IMG/VR virus record: IMGVR_UViG_3300031578_000371
Span: 1-22,464 of that record
Direction: 5' to 3' (one strand)
From: a virus
DNA: 22,464 nucleotides
Translations under genes and position numbers: made by a program
The notes under the pieces: generated by a model
What the model was told of the DNA's origin: nothing
Seen by the model: only the letters and a program-made list of their open reading frames with translations
Database searches by the model: none
Shown here: piece after piece, positions 16,562-22,238 of the stretch
Position numbering within the stretch: position 1 is the first letter of the stretch
Layout of the letters: each line of letters begins with the position of its first letter

Positions 16562-16576
16562 TTAAATAACATTTTC

Positions 16577-16586
16577 TATAAATACA
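16577..16586 (-). promoter_or_regulatory. Late-type promoter motif TGTATTTATA
   Basis: Minus strand TGTATTTATA, 15 nt before ATG 16561; divergent from the plus-strand motif at 16609. Confidence 0.6.
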
Positions 16587-16608
16587 AAACTATTAATTAA
16601 AGTACTTG

Positions 16609-16618
16609 AGTATTTATT
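16609..16618 (+). promoter_or_regulatory. Late-type promoter motif AGTATTTATT
   Basis: Plus strand AGTATTTATT, 17 nt before ATG 16636. It overlaps the beginning of the open frame that could start at TTG 16606, so it helps place the start. Confidence 0.6.
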
Positions 16619-16635
16619 ATAAATTCTTGCATAAA

Positions 16636-18735
16636 ATGAATTTAGAATGTTTAAATAATATAATTACAGATAATCTAGCAATCCAGATTGATTTAACTAA
16701 GTTAAAATCATGGGATTTAAATACTGGTTTTACTTCGTTTAGTCTAACTAAATGGACTGGTGCAATATCAGACAATATTAATCTAATAGATTTTGGTTTA
16801 ACTGGTTTCGATAACGGTAGAACTAATATAATGTGGAGCGGTATAACACTAACGCCTGACGATACATTATTTTCAATGTATAGAGTAGGATATAATGTAA
16901 TTCAAAATCCATCAAGTAATAATACAAGTGGAATTACTGCTACTACAGAATATGATTTATATCCTATGAGTGCTGTAACTACTGGCACAACAGGTAATTA
17001 TTTCGAACTTAATGGTGGTTATTTACAAGGATTTTTTAAATTACATGATTATAATTACGAATTATTGCCTTCAAGATTTAATAAAGGTATAACAATTGAA
17101 ACCCTTGTTAATCTAAATCTTAACTCATCAGGTATATTTTATATGATGGGTCTACGTACTGAAGACAAGTATAGTCCATTTTTCAGTGGTGAAACAACAA
17201 CTGGTGGAACATCTAATGATATTACGACTCTTAATGGAGTTATAACAAGTGAAAATAATTATCTTGATTCATTTTATGAAGTAGACGTAAATAAAAAAGC
17301 ATTTAATAATTGGGAAACAAGGAAAAAAATCGAATATAAAGAAACTCCTGCAATTGACAATATAAAAAATAATGCAATCGCATTCTTTTTAACATACGAT
17401 AAAAAATTAGGATATAAATATATTGACGATAACGGTATTATTATTGAAAATACATCACCAACTCCAATTACTACAACTGGTTGGACCATGATTGCTATCG
17501 CATTTACTCCAGATTCATTAATCGATGACCCAGATTTATTGGAATGTGCACCTAAAAGAACGGGTAAATTCATATATTATGTAAATGGTAGAGCTGTGTG
17601 GATTATAAATGATTTCCCAGAATATTTCTTTAAAGCAATTAAAAATCAAAGAGAAAAACAAATAGGCGTACCTTATTCAATTAGTTGGGGTGGTGGTTCA
17701 TTTGGTTTAAGACATTCTTGGCATTATGATTATCAAAAATATACCTTATATGCCAGTCAAGACACTGAATATATTCAAAGTAATTTTTGGGTTCAAAATA
17801 ATCCATTACCTGATGAATGTGAAGAACCATCGACAGACGACTATTTACCGGGTTTATCATTAAGTGCTGATAGCAGTACCTTTATTGTTAAAGATAATTG
17901 TGACTCTAGTATAGAATATCCGTTAACAGTAATGAGTATAGAATACACTGGTTCTACAGGAACTACAGGTATGACAGGTACATCTGCTACGACATATTTT
18001 ATTAAATTTAATCATCCTATTTCGGTTTTATCAAATCGGGATTATGAGATTAATATGTCATTTTTTAATAATGGTTTTTTTAAAACATTTAATGAATATG
18101 ATTATAATGTAATTAGTAAAGCCACTATAGTTGTTTACGGTACTACGGATATTGATATTATAAGTGAAATACAATATTCTTATCCATTAACACTTTCAGA
18201 ATTATTGAATTTAGATAATAACGGACTTCATCCATTTCCCGATAGAGATGAATACCAATATTTAATCAATGGTCTTATGTATTATGGTACTACTGGTCTT
18301 CTAGTTACAGAAGAAAATGCTTTATTAGGTGGTATTATACCTAGAGATGATTTAATTAATGGCGGTTATGTAAGCGGTGAAAATGCATGGAGACCATTAA
18401 AAACTGTGTTTAGGACCAAAGATAATTCCGGACAACAAACCGTGTTTATTGGTTTACTGCTTGAAAGTACTGAAGAATTTAATTTAAATCAGCCTTTGTA
18501 TATCAATAATTTTACTTATGAAGGAGCAGACATATTAGTTCAAGACCCTAGAAAAGATAATTTATTTATAGAACAAAATTTCGATACATCGTTTATAGGT
18601 GGTATTCAAAAATTAAGAGTTTACGACACTGCATTAACTTCTCCGGAAATATTACATAATGCTTATATGGAATCTAAATTAAATCCGTATTTAAATATGT
18701 TTGTAAGTAAAGGAGGTAGAATAATCTATAGATAA
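16636..18735 (+). CDS. Large tail or adhesin protein with LamG-like regions
   Basis: 699 residues from ATG 16636. The frame opens earlier at TTG 16606, but those ten codons are the promoter motif itself. The protein is rich in Asn, Thr, Gly and Tyr, with no signal peptide or membrane segment. Features typical of concanavalin A/LamG-like beta-sandwich domains of phage structural proteins are visible: ITIETLVNLNL near 155, GWTMIAIAFTP then GKFIYYVNGRAVW near 280-315, GVPYSISWGGGSFGL near 345, and a final GGIQKLRVYDTAL with SPEILHNAYMESKLNPYL. A short Gly-Thr repeat (TGSTGTTGMTGTSATT) lies near 435-450. It is most likely a virion surface protein, perhaps binding host polysaccharide; exact position on the tail is not shown. 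Confidence 0.7.
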   Translation: MNLECLNNIITDNLAIQIDLTKLKSWDLNTGFTSFSLTKWTGAISDNINLIDFGLTGFDNGRTNIMWSGITLTPDDTLFSMYRVGYNVIQNPSSNNTSGITATTEYDLYPMSAVTTGTTGNYFELNGGYLQGFFKLHDYNYELLPSRFNKGITIETLVNLNLNSSGIFYMMGLRTEDKYSPFFSGETTTGGTSNDITTLNGVITSENNYLDSFYEVDVNKKAFNNWETRKKIEYKETPAIDNIKNNAIAFFLTYDKKLGYKYIDDNGIIIENTSPTPITTTGWTMIAIAFTPDSLIDDPDLLECAPKRTGKFIYYVNGRAVWIINDFPEYFFKAIKNQREKQIGVPYSISWGGGSFGLRHSWHYDYQKYTLYASQDTEYIQSNFWVQNNPLPDECEEPSTDDYLPGLSLSADSSTFIVKDNCDSSIEYPLTVMSIEYTGSTGTTGMTGTSATTYFIKFNHPISVLSNRDYEINMSFFNNGFFKTFNEYDYNVISKATIVVYGTTDIDIISEIQYSYPLTLSELLNLDNNGLHPFPDRDEYQYLINGLMYYGTTGLLVTEENALLGGIIPRDDLINGGYVSGENAWRPLKTVFRTKDNSGQQTVFIGLLLESTEEFNLNQPLYINNFTYEGADILVQDPRKDNLFIEQNFDTSFIGGIQKLRVYDTALTSPEILHNAYMESKLNPYLNMFVSKGGRIIYR

Positions 18736-18736
18736 T

Positions 18737-18940
18737 ATGAGTTTATTAGCAGAAATATATGATGGCTGGAAAAATCTTGCGTTTCCAAGTCCAGAAATTG
18801 AAATTGAAGCAAAACGTAGAATTGAAATTTGTATATCCTGTGATAAATTCAGAAAAAATAAATCATGTGCAAAATGTGGTTGCTATATGCCAGCAAAAGT
18901 AAGGAGTCCTAAATCAATTTGTCCTGTTAGAAAATGGTAG
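18737..18940 (+). CDS. Small zinc-ribbon-like protein
   Basis: 67 residues with six cysteines: C32, C35, C44, C47, C49 and C62 (ICISC, CAKCGC, ICPVRKW). The CxxC-x8-CxxC layout suggests a zinc ribbon. The N-terminal 25 residues form an amphipathic helix. It starts one base after the stop of the tail protein (TAATATG), so it is translated from the same message. The link to the structural gene suggests an assembly or virion component, though small Cys-rich phage proteins have varied roles. Confidence 0.75.
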   Translation: MSLLAEIYDGWKNLAFPSPEIEIEAKRRIEICISCDKFRKNKSCAKCGCYMPAKVRSPKSICPVRKW

Positions 18941-19357
18941 TTAAGGTTTATTAGTTGTAACAATATAAGTATTTTCAAGTGCCCTGCCTTCAAACGTATC
19001 GGAATCTAAAGATATTTTTGTATATGAATTCAAAATACGTATAGTATTACCCATAATTAATTCAAGTTTTCCCGTAAGACATGTCATAAAACCAATATAA
19101 TCTCTTTTTTCGAGTTCAAAATATGCACCTTTTGGTAAATAAAAAAATACAATTATTTCATCAGGTCTGTCTATATTAACAATTTTTTTATATTTGATTT
19201 CAGTATTAATGTCACAATTATCCCATTCGCTAAAAAAACGAATTATTATACCATCATCAATTTTATGAATATTAGGAAGTTTATTTAATAATTCATTTTT
19301 TCGTTTATGAATCAATGCATTAATTTTACCTAATAATTCTTTTTTTTCCTTAATCAT
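18941..19357 (-). CDS. Cupin-like small protein
   Basis: 138 residues. The N-terminal 35 residues are helical and Lys-rich. The rest is beta-strand-rich, with IIVFFYLPKGAYFELEKRDYIGF and LTGKLELIMGN resembling a small cupin/RmlC jelly roll. The usual metal-binding His set is missing, so a non-catalytic fold is likely. It ends exactly against the stop of the zinc-ribbon gene (convergent, no gap) and starts 5 nt after the 19362 gene, forming a two-gene leftward unit. Confidence 0.6.
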   Translation of the reverse strand: MIKEKKELLGKINALIHKRKNELLNKLPNIHKIDDGIIIRFFSEWDNCDINTEIKYKKIVNIDRPDEIIVFFYLPKGAYFELEKRDYIGFMTCLTGKLELIMGNTIRILNSYTKISLDSDTFEGRALENTYIVTTNKP

Positions 19358-19361
19358 GATA

Positions 19362-19955
19362 TTAACAATAAGAAATACTTTCTGGATTTTCTTTTTCTAT
19401 GTTAGTTTCCATCGTTTTATTTATAATAATACTTTCAATATAATCCCTAATGAATAAACTCTGTATATTAAAAGGTGCTTTACTAAATGCAATAAAATCA
19501 ATTTCATCACCATCAACAGTTGTTAATGTTACATCTATATCATTCCATTTAATATCAGTATAATATGCTTCTCCTGAAGGTGGTACGTATTTACCATAAT
19601 TGCCGGGGTCATGTGATGCATGTACATCAATACCTATATCGTTTCCATCGAATTGTAATGAAAATTTAGCAGGTTCTTTGTTAGAGTCATATTGATAAGT
19701 AACATCAAGCAAATAACTAATATTTAAATGTGTCGCATCATTTCCTTCCTCCCAATCACCATTAATTTGAGCATTATTAGAGTTGGTTTTAATAAGTTTA
19801 CTCTTCACAAGTGAATCGCATATGAATTGTTTTTGAAAATCTTCATTTTTTAATAAATTGATGCTTTCTTCTTCTTTGGTATATTCTTCATTACCAAGAA
19901 AATCAAAATTCGAAATTTCTTCATTAATTATTTTAATAAAATTCTTTATTTCCAT
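19362..19955 (-). CDS. Phage protein of unknown function with T4-like N-terminus
   Basis: 197 residues from ATG 19955; a TTG one codon earlier is an alternative. It starts MEIKNFIKIINEEISNFDFLG, then a helical segment (NEDFQKQFICDSLVKSK), and the remainder is beta-rich and acidic with several DID/DVT strands. IINEE at 9-13 fits (L/I)xE and the opening recalls the T4 internal-protein leader MKTYQEFIAE, so it may be a processed head protein. Late-type motif 15 nt upstream. Confidence 0.7.
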   Translation of the reverse strand: MEIKNFIKIINEEISNFDFLGNEEYTKEEESINLLKNEDFQKQFICDSLVKSKLIKTNSNNAQINGDWEEGNDATHLNISYLLDVTYQYDSNKEPAKFSLQFDGNDIGIDVHASHDPGNYGKYVPPSGEAYYTDIKWNDIDVTLTTVDGDEIDFIAFSKAPFNIQSLFIRDYIESIIINKTMETNIEKENPESISYC

Positions 19956-19970
19956 CAATCAATATTTTAG

Positions 19971-19980
19971 CATAAATACT
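19971..19980 (-). promoter_or_regulatory. Late-type promoter motif AGTATTTATG
   Basis: Minus strand AGTATTTATG, 15 nt before ATG 19955. Confidence 0.6.
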
Positions 19981-20020
19981 CATAAATTTACATAAATTAT
20001 AATTATTTTTTAAATGAACT

Positions 20021-20030
20021 AGTATTTATA
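20021..20030 (+). promoter_or_regulatory. Late-type promoter motif before a noncoding region
   Basis: Plus strand AGTATTTATA. No gene-length reading frame follows; the next signal is an intrinsic terminator at 20160-20190. Confidence 0.55.
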
Positions 20031-20035
20031 TCTAA

Positions 20036-20190
20036 AGTCATTGCTTAATCATTGTATTAAGTTACGTCTGAAAAAATCAGGAATGATTTTTAAATTTTAT
20101 CGCCAGTCAGTGGTTACGTAAAATTTATTGGACTTAACTAATTAGAAATTAAAGTAATTATTGCACCTATTTAACGTAGGTGCAATTTTT
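20036..20190 (+). ncRNA. Candidate late small RNA, about 150 nt
   Basis: This segment is delimited by a late-type motif (20021-20030) and a strong terminator. The 5' end is estimated as a few bases after the motif. Local pairing is visible: CTTAAT/ATTAAG around CATTGT, CTGA/TCAG around A-rich bases, and AAATTTTA (about 20092-20099) with TAAAATTT (about 20119-20126) enclosing GCCA/TGGT. GTTACG occurs twice. The only ATG frame inside is 12 codons (ATG at about 20083). I do not match it to tmRNA, 6S or any riboswitch I know. Confidence 0.5.
20160..20190 (+). terminator. Intrinsic terminator of the candidate small RNA
   Basis: Perfect 10-bp stem ATTGCACCTA / TAGGTGCAAT with a 7-nt loop, followed by TTTTT. 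Confidence 0.9.
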
Positions 20191-20235
20191 ATCTTCAATA
20201 AAAAAATAAAATATTTAGATTTTTTTCATAAAAAG

Positions 20236-20266
20236 TTTGTATTTATAATTTTAAATCGTATATTTG
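20236..20266 (+). promoter_or_regulatory. Bacteroidota-type promoter of the tRNA leader
   Basis: TTTG (20236-20239), 19-nt spacer, TATATTTG (20259-20266): a close match to the Bacteroidota TTTG / TAnnTTTG promoter. Transcription should begin near 20272. A late-like TGTATTTATA (20238-20247) lies within the spacer, so host-type and late transcription may overlap. Confidence 0.75.
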
Positions 20267-20294
20267 CAAAGTGTATTCAAGTTAAATATTAAAA

Positions 20295-20369
20295 ATGATG
20301 AAAAGTTTAATTCATATCCAACCCCAACCGCAACATCAATTTGTTGATGAATGGGATTATTATGCTTAA
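20295..20369 (+). CDS. Leader peptide of the tRNA attenuator (His/Gln/Pro-rich)
   Basis: 24 codons with two adjacent ATGs (20295 and 20298) and stop TAA at 20367-20369. Residues 7-15 are H-I-Q-P-Q-P-Q-H-Q (codons CAT ATC CAA CCC CAA CCG CAA CAT CAA); no other residue in the peptide is His, Gln or Pro. The genes just downstream encode tRNA-Pro(UGG), tRNA-His(GUG) and tRNA-Gln(CUG), with tRNA-Gln(UUG) farther on. The frame sits about 23 nt after the predicted transcription start. It ends within the segment that can act as an antiterminator, as in the his, trp and leu leaders of bacteria. The peptide itself probably has no function; translation of the control codons would set whether the terminator forms. 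This is inferred from sequence only. Confidence 0.75.
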   Translation: MMKSLIHIQPQPQHQFVDEWDYYA

Positions 20370-20411
20370 ACTTAACATCGAAGTTTTTAAAGTTAATCAA
20401 AACCCCATTCA
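20334..20411 (+). promoter_or_regulatory. Attenuator: pause hairpin and antiterminator pairing
   Basis: Region 1:2 is CATCAA (20334-20339), overlapping control codons His14-Gln15, paired with TTGATG (20344-20349). Region 2:3 is TGAATGGGATT (20348-20358) against AACCCCATTCA (20401-20411), 10 of 11 positions paired. Region 3 is the 5' arm of the terminator, so 2:3 and terminator are mutually exclusive, and 1:2 overlaps region 2 by two bases. A ribosome stalled on the His/Gln/Pro codons would block 1:2 and favour 2:3 (readthrough); one reaching the stop at 20367 would cover region 2 and favour termination. Confidence 0.7.
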
Positions 20412-20430
20412 GCAATGAGTGGGGTTTTTT
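20399..20430 (+). terminator. Attenuator terminator before the tRNA genes
   Basis: 12-bp stem AAAACCCCATTC / GAGTGGGGTTTT (one G-T pair) with loop AGCAAT, followed by a T run. The first tRNA begins 5 nt later, at 20435. Confidence 0.9.
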
Positions 20431-20434
20431 ATTT

Positions 20435-20509
20435 CTGGGTGTATTGCAGATGGCTATACTACGGTGACTTGGACTCATCGGTCCGCAGGTTCGAATCCTG
20501 CCACCCAGA
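20435..20509 (+). tRNA. tRNA-Pro (anticodon UGG)
   Basis: Acceptor CTGGGTG/CACCCAG pairs fully; anticodon stem GGTGA/TCATC encloses CTTGGAC (anticodon TGG at 20470-20472); variable loop GGTCC; T arm GCAGG-TTCGAAT-CCTGC; discriminator A, no encoded CCA. The D arm does not form a normal 4-bp stem; GTAT (20441-20444) with ATAC (20456-20459) is the best local pairing and uses the last acceptor base. It is the first gene after the attenuator terminator. Confidence 0.85.
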
Positions 20510-20520
20510 CTAAAATTTAT

Positions 20521-20534
20521 AAGGTCATGACCTT
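20521..20534. repeat. Perfect palindrome in the tRNA spacer
   Basis: AAGGTCATGACCTT is its own reverse complement. A related stretch TAGGTCGTAGACTTATA follows at about 20550-20566. With GTGATA/TATCAC at 20654-20673 it may mark hairpins for tRNA precursor processing. Confidence 0.6.
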
Positions 20535-20574
20535 ATATTAATAAATTATTAGGTCGTAGACTTATAATTAACAT

Positions 20575-20646
20575 GGTGTTTGAAGCATTAAGGTGATGTG
20601 CCAGACTGTGAATCTGGAGAAGACGGCTCGATACCGTCCTTACACC
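20575..20646 (+). tRNA. tRNA-His (anticodon GUG)
   Basis: Anticodon stem CCAGA/TCTGG with loop CTGTGAA gives GTG; D stem GCAT/ATGT; T arm GACGG-CTCGATA-CCGTC. G at position -1 (20575) opposite discriminator C73 (20646) is the His-specific identity pair. The acceptor GTGTTTG/CTTACAC has two adjacent T-T mismatches at pairs 5-68 and 6-67, which is unusual. Confidence 0.8.
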
Positions 20647-20688
20647 CAAAAGCGTGATATTTTGATTTATCACTATATTACATGATAT

Positions 20689-20761
20689 TGTCTCGTAGTG
20701 TAATTGGTAACACGATTGACTCTGAATCAATAAAGTACTGGTTCGAACCCAGTCGAGACAA
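20689..20761 (+). tRNA. tRNA-Gln (anticodon CUG)
   Basis: Acceptor TGTCTCG/CGAGACA, D arm GTGT/ACAC, anticodon stem ATTGA/TCAAT with loop CTCTGAA (anticodon CTG), T arm ACTGG-TTCGAAC-CCAGT, discriminator A. All stems pair; a normal class-I tRNA reading CAG. Confidence 0.92.
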
Positions 20762-20778
20762 CCAGAATAAATTATTAT

Positions 20779-20861
20779 TGTCCCTTGGTGGAATTGGCTA
20801 AACACGTCAGATTTTGAATCTGATGCCGAAAGGTTTGCAGGTTCGAGTCCTGCAGGGACAA
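20779..20861 (+). tRNA. Class-II Leu-like tRNA with anticodon UUG
   Basis: Acceptor TGTCCCT/AGGGACA, T arm GCAGG-TTCGAGT-CCTGC and anticodon stem TCAGA/TCTGA all pair. The loop TTTTGAA gives anticodon TTG, which decodes Gln CAA. However, the variable arm is 13 nt (GCC-GAAA-GGT hairpin) and the D arm TGGTGGAATTGG...ACACG is leucine-type, so the body is that of tRNA-Leu. One base change (T35 from A) would turn a Leu UAG loop into this one. Charging identity is uncertain: bacterial LeuRS does not read the anticodon, whereas GlnRS does. An automated caller might label it Gln. Confidence 0.8.
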
Positions 20862-20910
20862 CTAGATTTTATTATATTTAATTTTTTTTATTTATCTTTA
20901 CTGAAAAAAA

Positions 20911-21678
20911 ATGTATTATATTATTCAAGAAAATGTATTCAGAGAAGAAAATTATGATAATTTAATATTAGCATTAGATAGATTAGAACTTCAATATGAG
21001 ATAGTCAAAGTCTTACCATTTATTGAAACAATAGAATTTAAAACCAAAAGAAAAAACGTATTTCCATTCGGCTCATTGAAAATGGCTAGGATATCAAAAA
21101 ATTTAAGATGGTATCCGGGTTCTCAAATGAACGACAATCATGATTATCAAGTATATAAGAAATATTATCGTGAAAATCTATTAAACTATGATTCGAAAAT
21201 TTATAAATTTGGTGATAATTTCTTTAATAAAGAAATATTTTTTGCCAGACCAACTTTAGATACTAAGGTATTTACTGGTCAAATTTTTGATATGGAATCA
21301 TGGGAAATTTTCAGAAATAATCTTTTAACCAATGGTCATTCAACAATACTTGATGTAAATACGGAAATTCAAGTTTCTTCTGTTAAAAAAATACAGAAAG
21401 AATTTAGATTTTGGATTGTTAAAGGTAAAATAATTACAGCAAGTCAATATAAATTAGGTGATAGAAGAGTTTTAAGTGATATTGTGGACCAATCCGTATA
21501 TGAATTTTGTCAAAAAATGATTGAATTATTCGAACTTAATGATGCATTTGTTATGGATATTTGCTTAGTAAATGATGAATATAAAATAGTTGAATGTGGA
21601 TGTATTAATTGTGCTGGATTCTATCATGCAAATATGCAATTACTTTTAATTGCATTAGAAAATGCATTTTCCAAATAA
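20911..21678 (+). CDS. ATP-grasp domain protein (R2K clade-like)
   Basis: 255 residues. The C-terminal half has the ATP-grasp pattern of the phage-rich R2K clade: EFRFWIVKGKIITASQYKLG (164-183), VMDICL with D216, and IVECGCINCAGFYHA with E228 and N233 as likely Mg-ATP ligands; FARPTLDTK (111-119) supplies a basic residue set. ATP-grasp enzymes join a carboxylate to an amine or thiol through an acyl-phosphate; R2K members have been proposed to modify peptides, but the substrate here is unknown. It lies 49 nt after the class-II tRNA with no terminator between, and 21 nt before tRNA-Gln(UUG), so it is probably on the same attenuator-controlled transcript. The start is the ATG after a long A run. 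Confidence 0.8.
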   Translation: MYYIIQENVFREENYDNLILALDRLELQYEIVKVLPFIETIEFKTKRKNVFPFGSLKMARISKNLRWYPGSQMNDNHDYQVYKKYYRENLLNYDSKIYKFGDNFFNKEIFFARPTLDTKVFTGQIFDMESWEIFRNNLLTNGHSTILDVNTEIQVSSVKKIQKEFRFWIVKGKIITASQYKLGDRRVLSDIVDQSVYEFCQKMIELFELNDAFVMDICLVNDEYKIVECGCINCAGFYHANMQLLLIALENAFSK

Positions 21679-21699
21679 TTTAATATTTATATATTATAT

Positions 21700-21772
21700 T
21701 GTCCTATAGTGTAATTGGTAACACGTCTGATTTTGGTTCAGAAGAGTCTAAGTTCGAACCTTAGTAGGATAA
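21700..21772 (+). tRNA. tRNA-Gln (anticodon UUG)
   Basis: Acceptor TGTCCTA/TAGGATA (one G-T pair), D arm GTGT/ACAC, anticodon stem TCTGA/TCAGA with loop TTTTGGT (anticodon TTG), T arm CTAAG-TTCGAAC-CTTAG, discriminator A. It resembles the CUG isoacceptor upstream in its D arm and is a normal class-I tRNA reading CAA, the Gln codon used four times in the leader peptide. Confidence 0.92.
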
Positions 21773-21791
21773 CTAACTAAATTTTAAATAT

Positions 21792-22199
21792 ATGTCATAT
21801 AATTTATTCTTAGATGATATAAGGCAACCAAGTGATGCCTTTGATTACATGCATTTACCTGTATATAATACCCTTCAATGGGCAGTTGTTCGTAACTACG
21901 ATGATTTTGTGGATTACATAGAAAAAAAGGGTGTTCCAGATAATATTTCATTCGACCACGACCTTGCCGATGAACATTACGACCCAGAATTATATGGTAG
22001 TGAAACATATAATAAAGTATACGATGAATTCGAATTTAAAACTGGTTATGACTGTGCAAAATGGTTTATTGATTATTGTGATAGAAATAATAAAGAACTA
22101 CCTCATCGAATTTATATTCATACCCAAAATCCTGCAGGTGGCTTAAATATTAAGTCATTATTTGATACATATAATAAAATTAAGAAAATGGATACCTAA
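21792..22199 (+). CDS. Cyclic-phosphate-processing receiver-domain (cREC) protein
   Basis: 135 residues. It matches the family of small receiver-like proteins annotated as cyclic-phosphate-processing receiver (cREC): LFLDDIRQP (D8, D9, R11), VVRNYDDF, ISFDHDLAD (D55-H56-D57), TGYDCAKWFIDYC, and IHTQNPAGGLNI (H110, N113, N119). The fold is that of response-regulator receivers, but the conserved His and Asp set differs. The family has been predicted, not proved as far as I know, to process 2',3'-cyclic phosphate RNA ends. It starts 19 nt after tRNA-Gln(UUG), with no terminator between, which suits a role in tRNA or RNA-end metabolism, as after host anticodon-nuclease attack. No own promoter is obvious. 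Confidence 0.85.
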   Translation: MSYNLFLDDIRQPSDAFDYMHLPVYNTLQWAVVRNYDDFVDYIEKKGVPDNISFDHDLADEHYDPELYGSETYNKVYDEFEFKTGYDCAKWFIDYCDRNNKELPHRIYIHTQNPAGGLNIKSLFDTYNKIKKMDT

Positions 22200-22212
22200 T
22201 TCCAATATAATA

Positions 22213-22222
22213 AGTATTTATC
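22213..22222 (+). promoter_or_regulatory. Late-type promoter motif AGTATTTATC
   Basis: Plus strand AGTATTTATC, 16 nt before ATG 22239. Confidence 0.6.
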
Positions 22223-22238
22223 TAAAAAATACTTAACT

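Noticed and set aside
16606-16635. TTG start for the tail protein
   Set aside because: Those codons are the late-type motif; ATG 16636 is the better start.
20036-20190. tmRNA or 6S RNA
   Set aside because: There is no tRNA-like end, no tag-peptide frame and no long central bubble.
20251-20805. Two leftward frames across the leader and tRNA genes (20251-20478 and 20533-20805)
   Set aside because: They are antisense to tRNA genes that fold well and to the attenuator; no promoter supports them.
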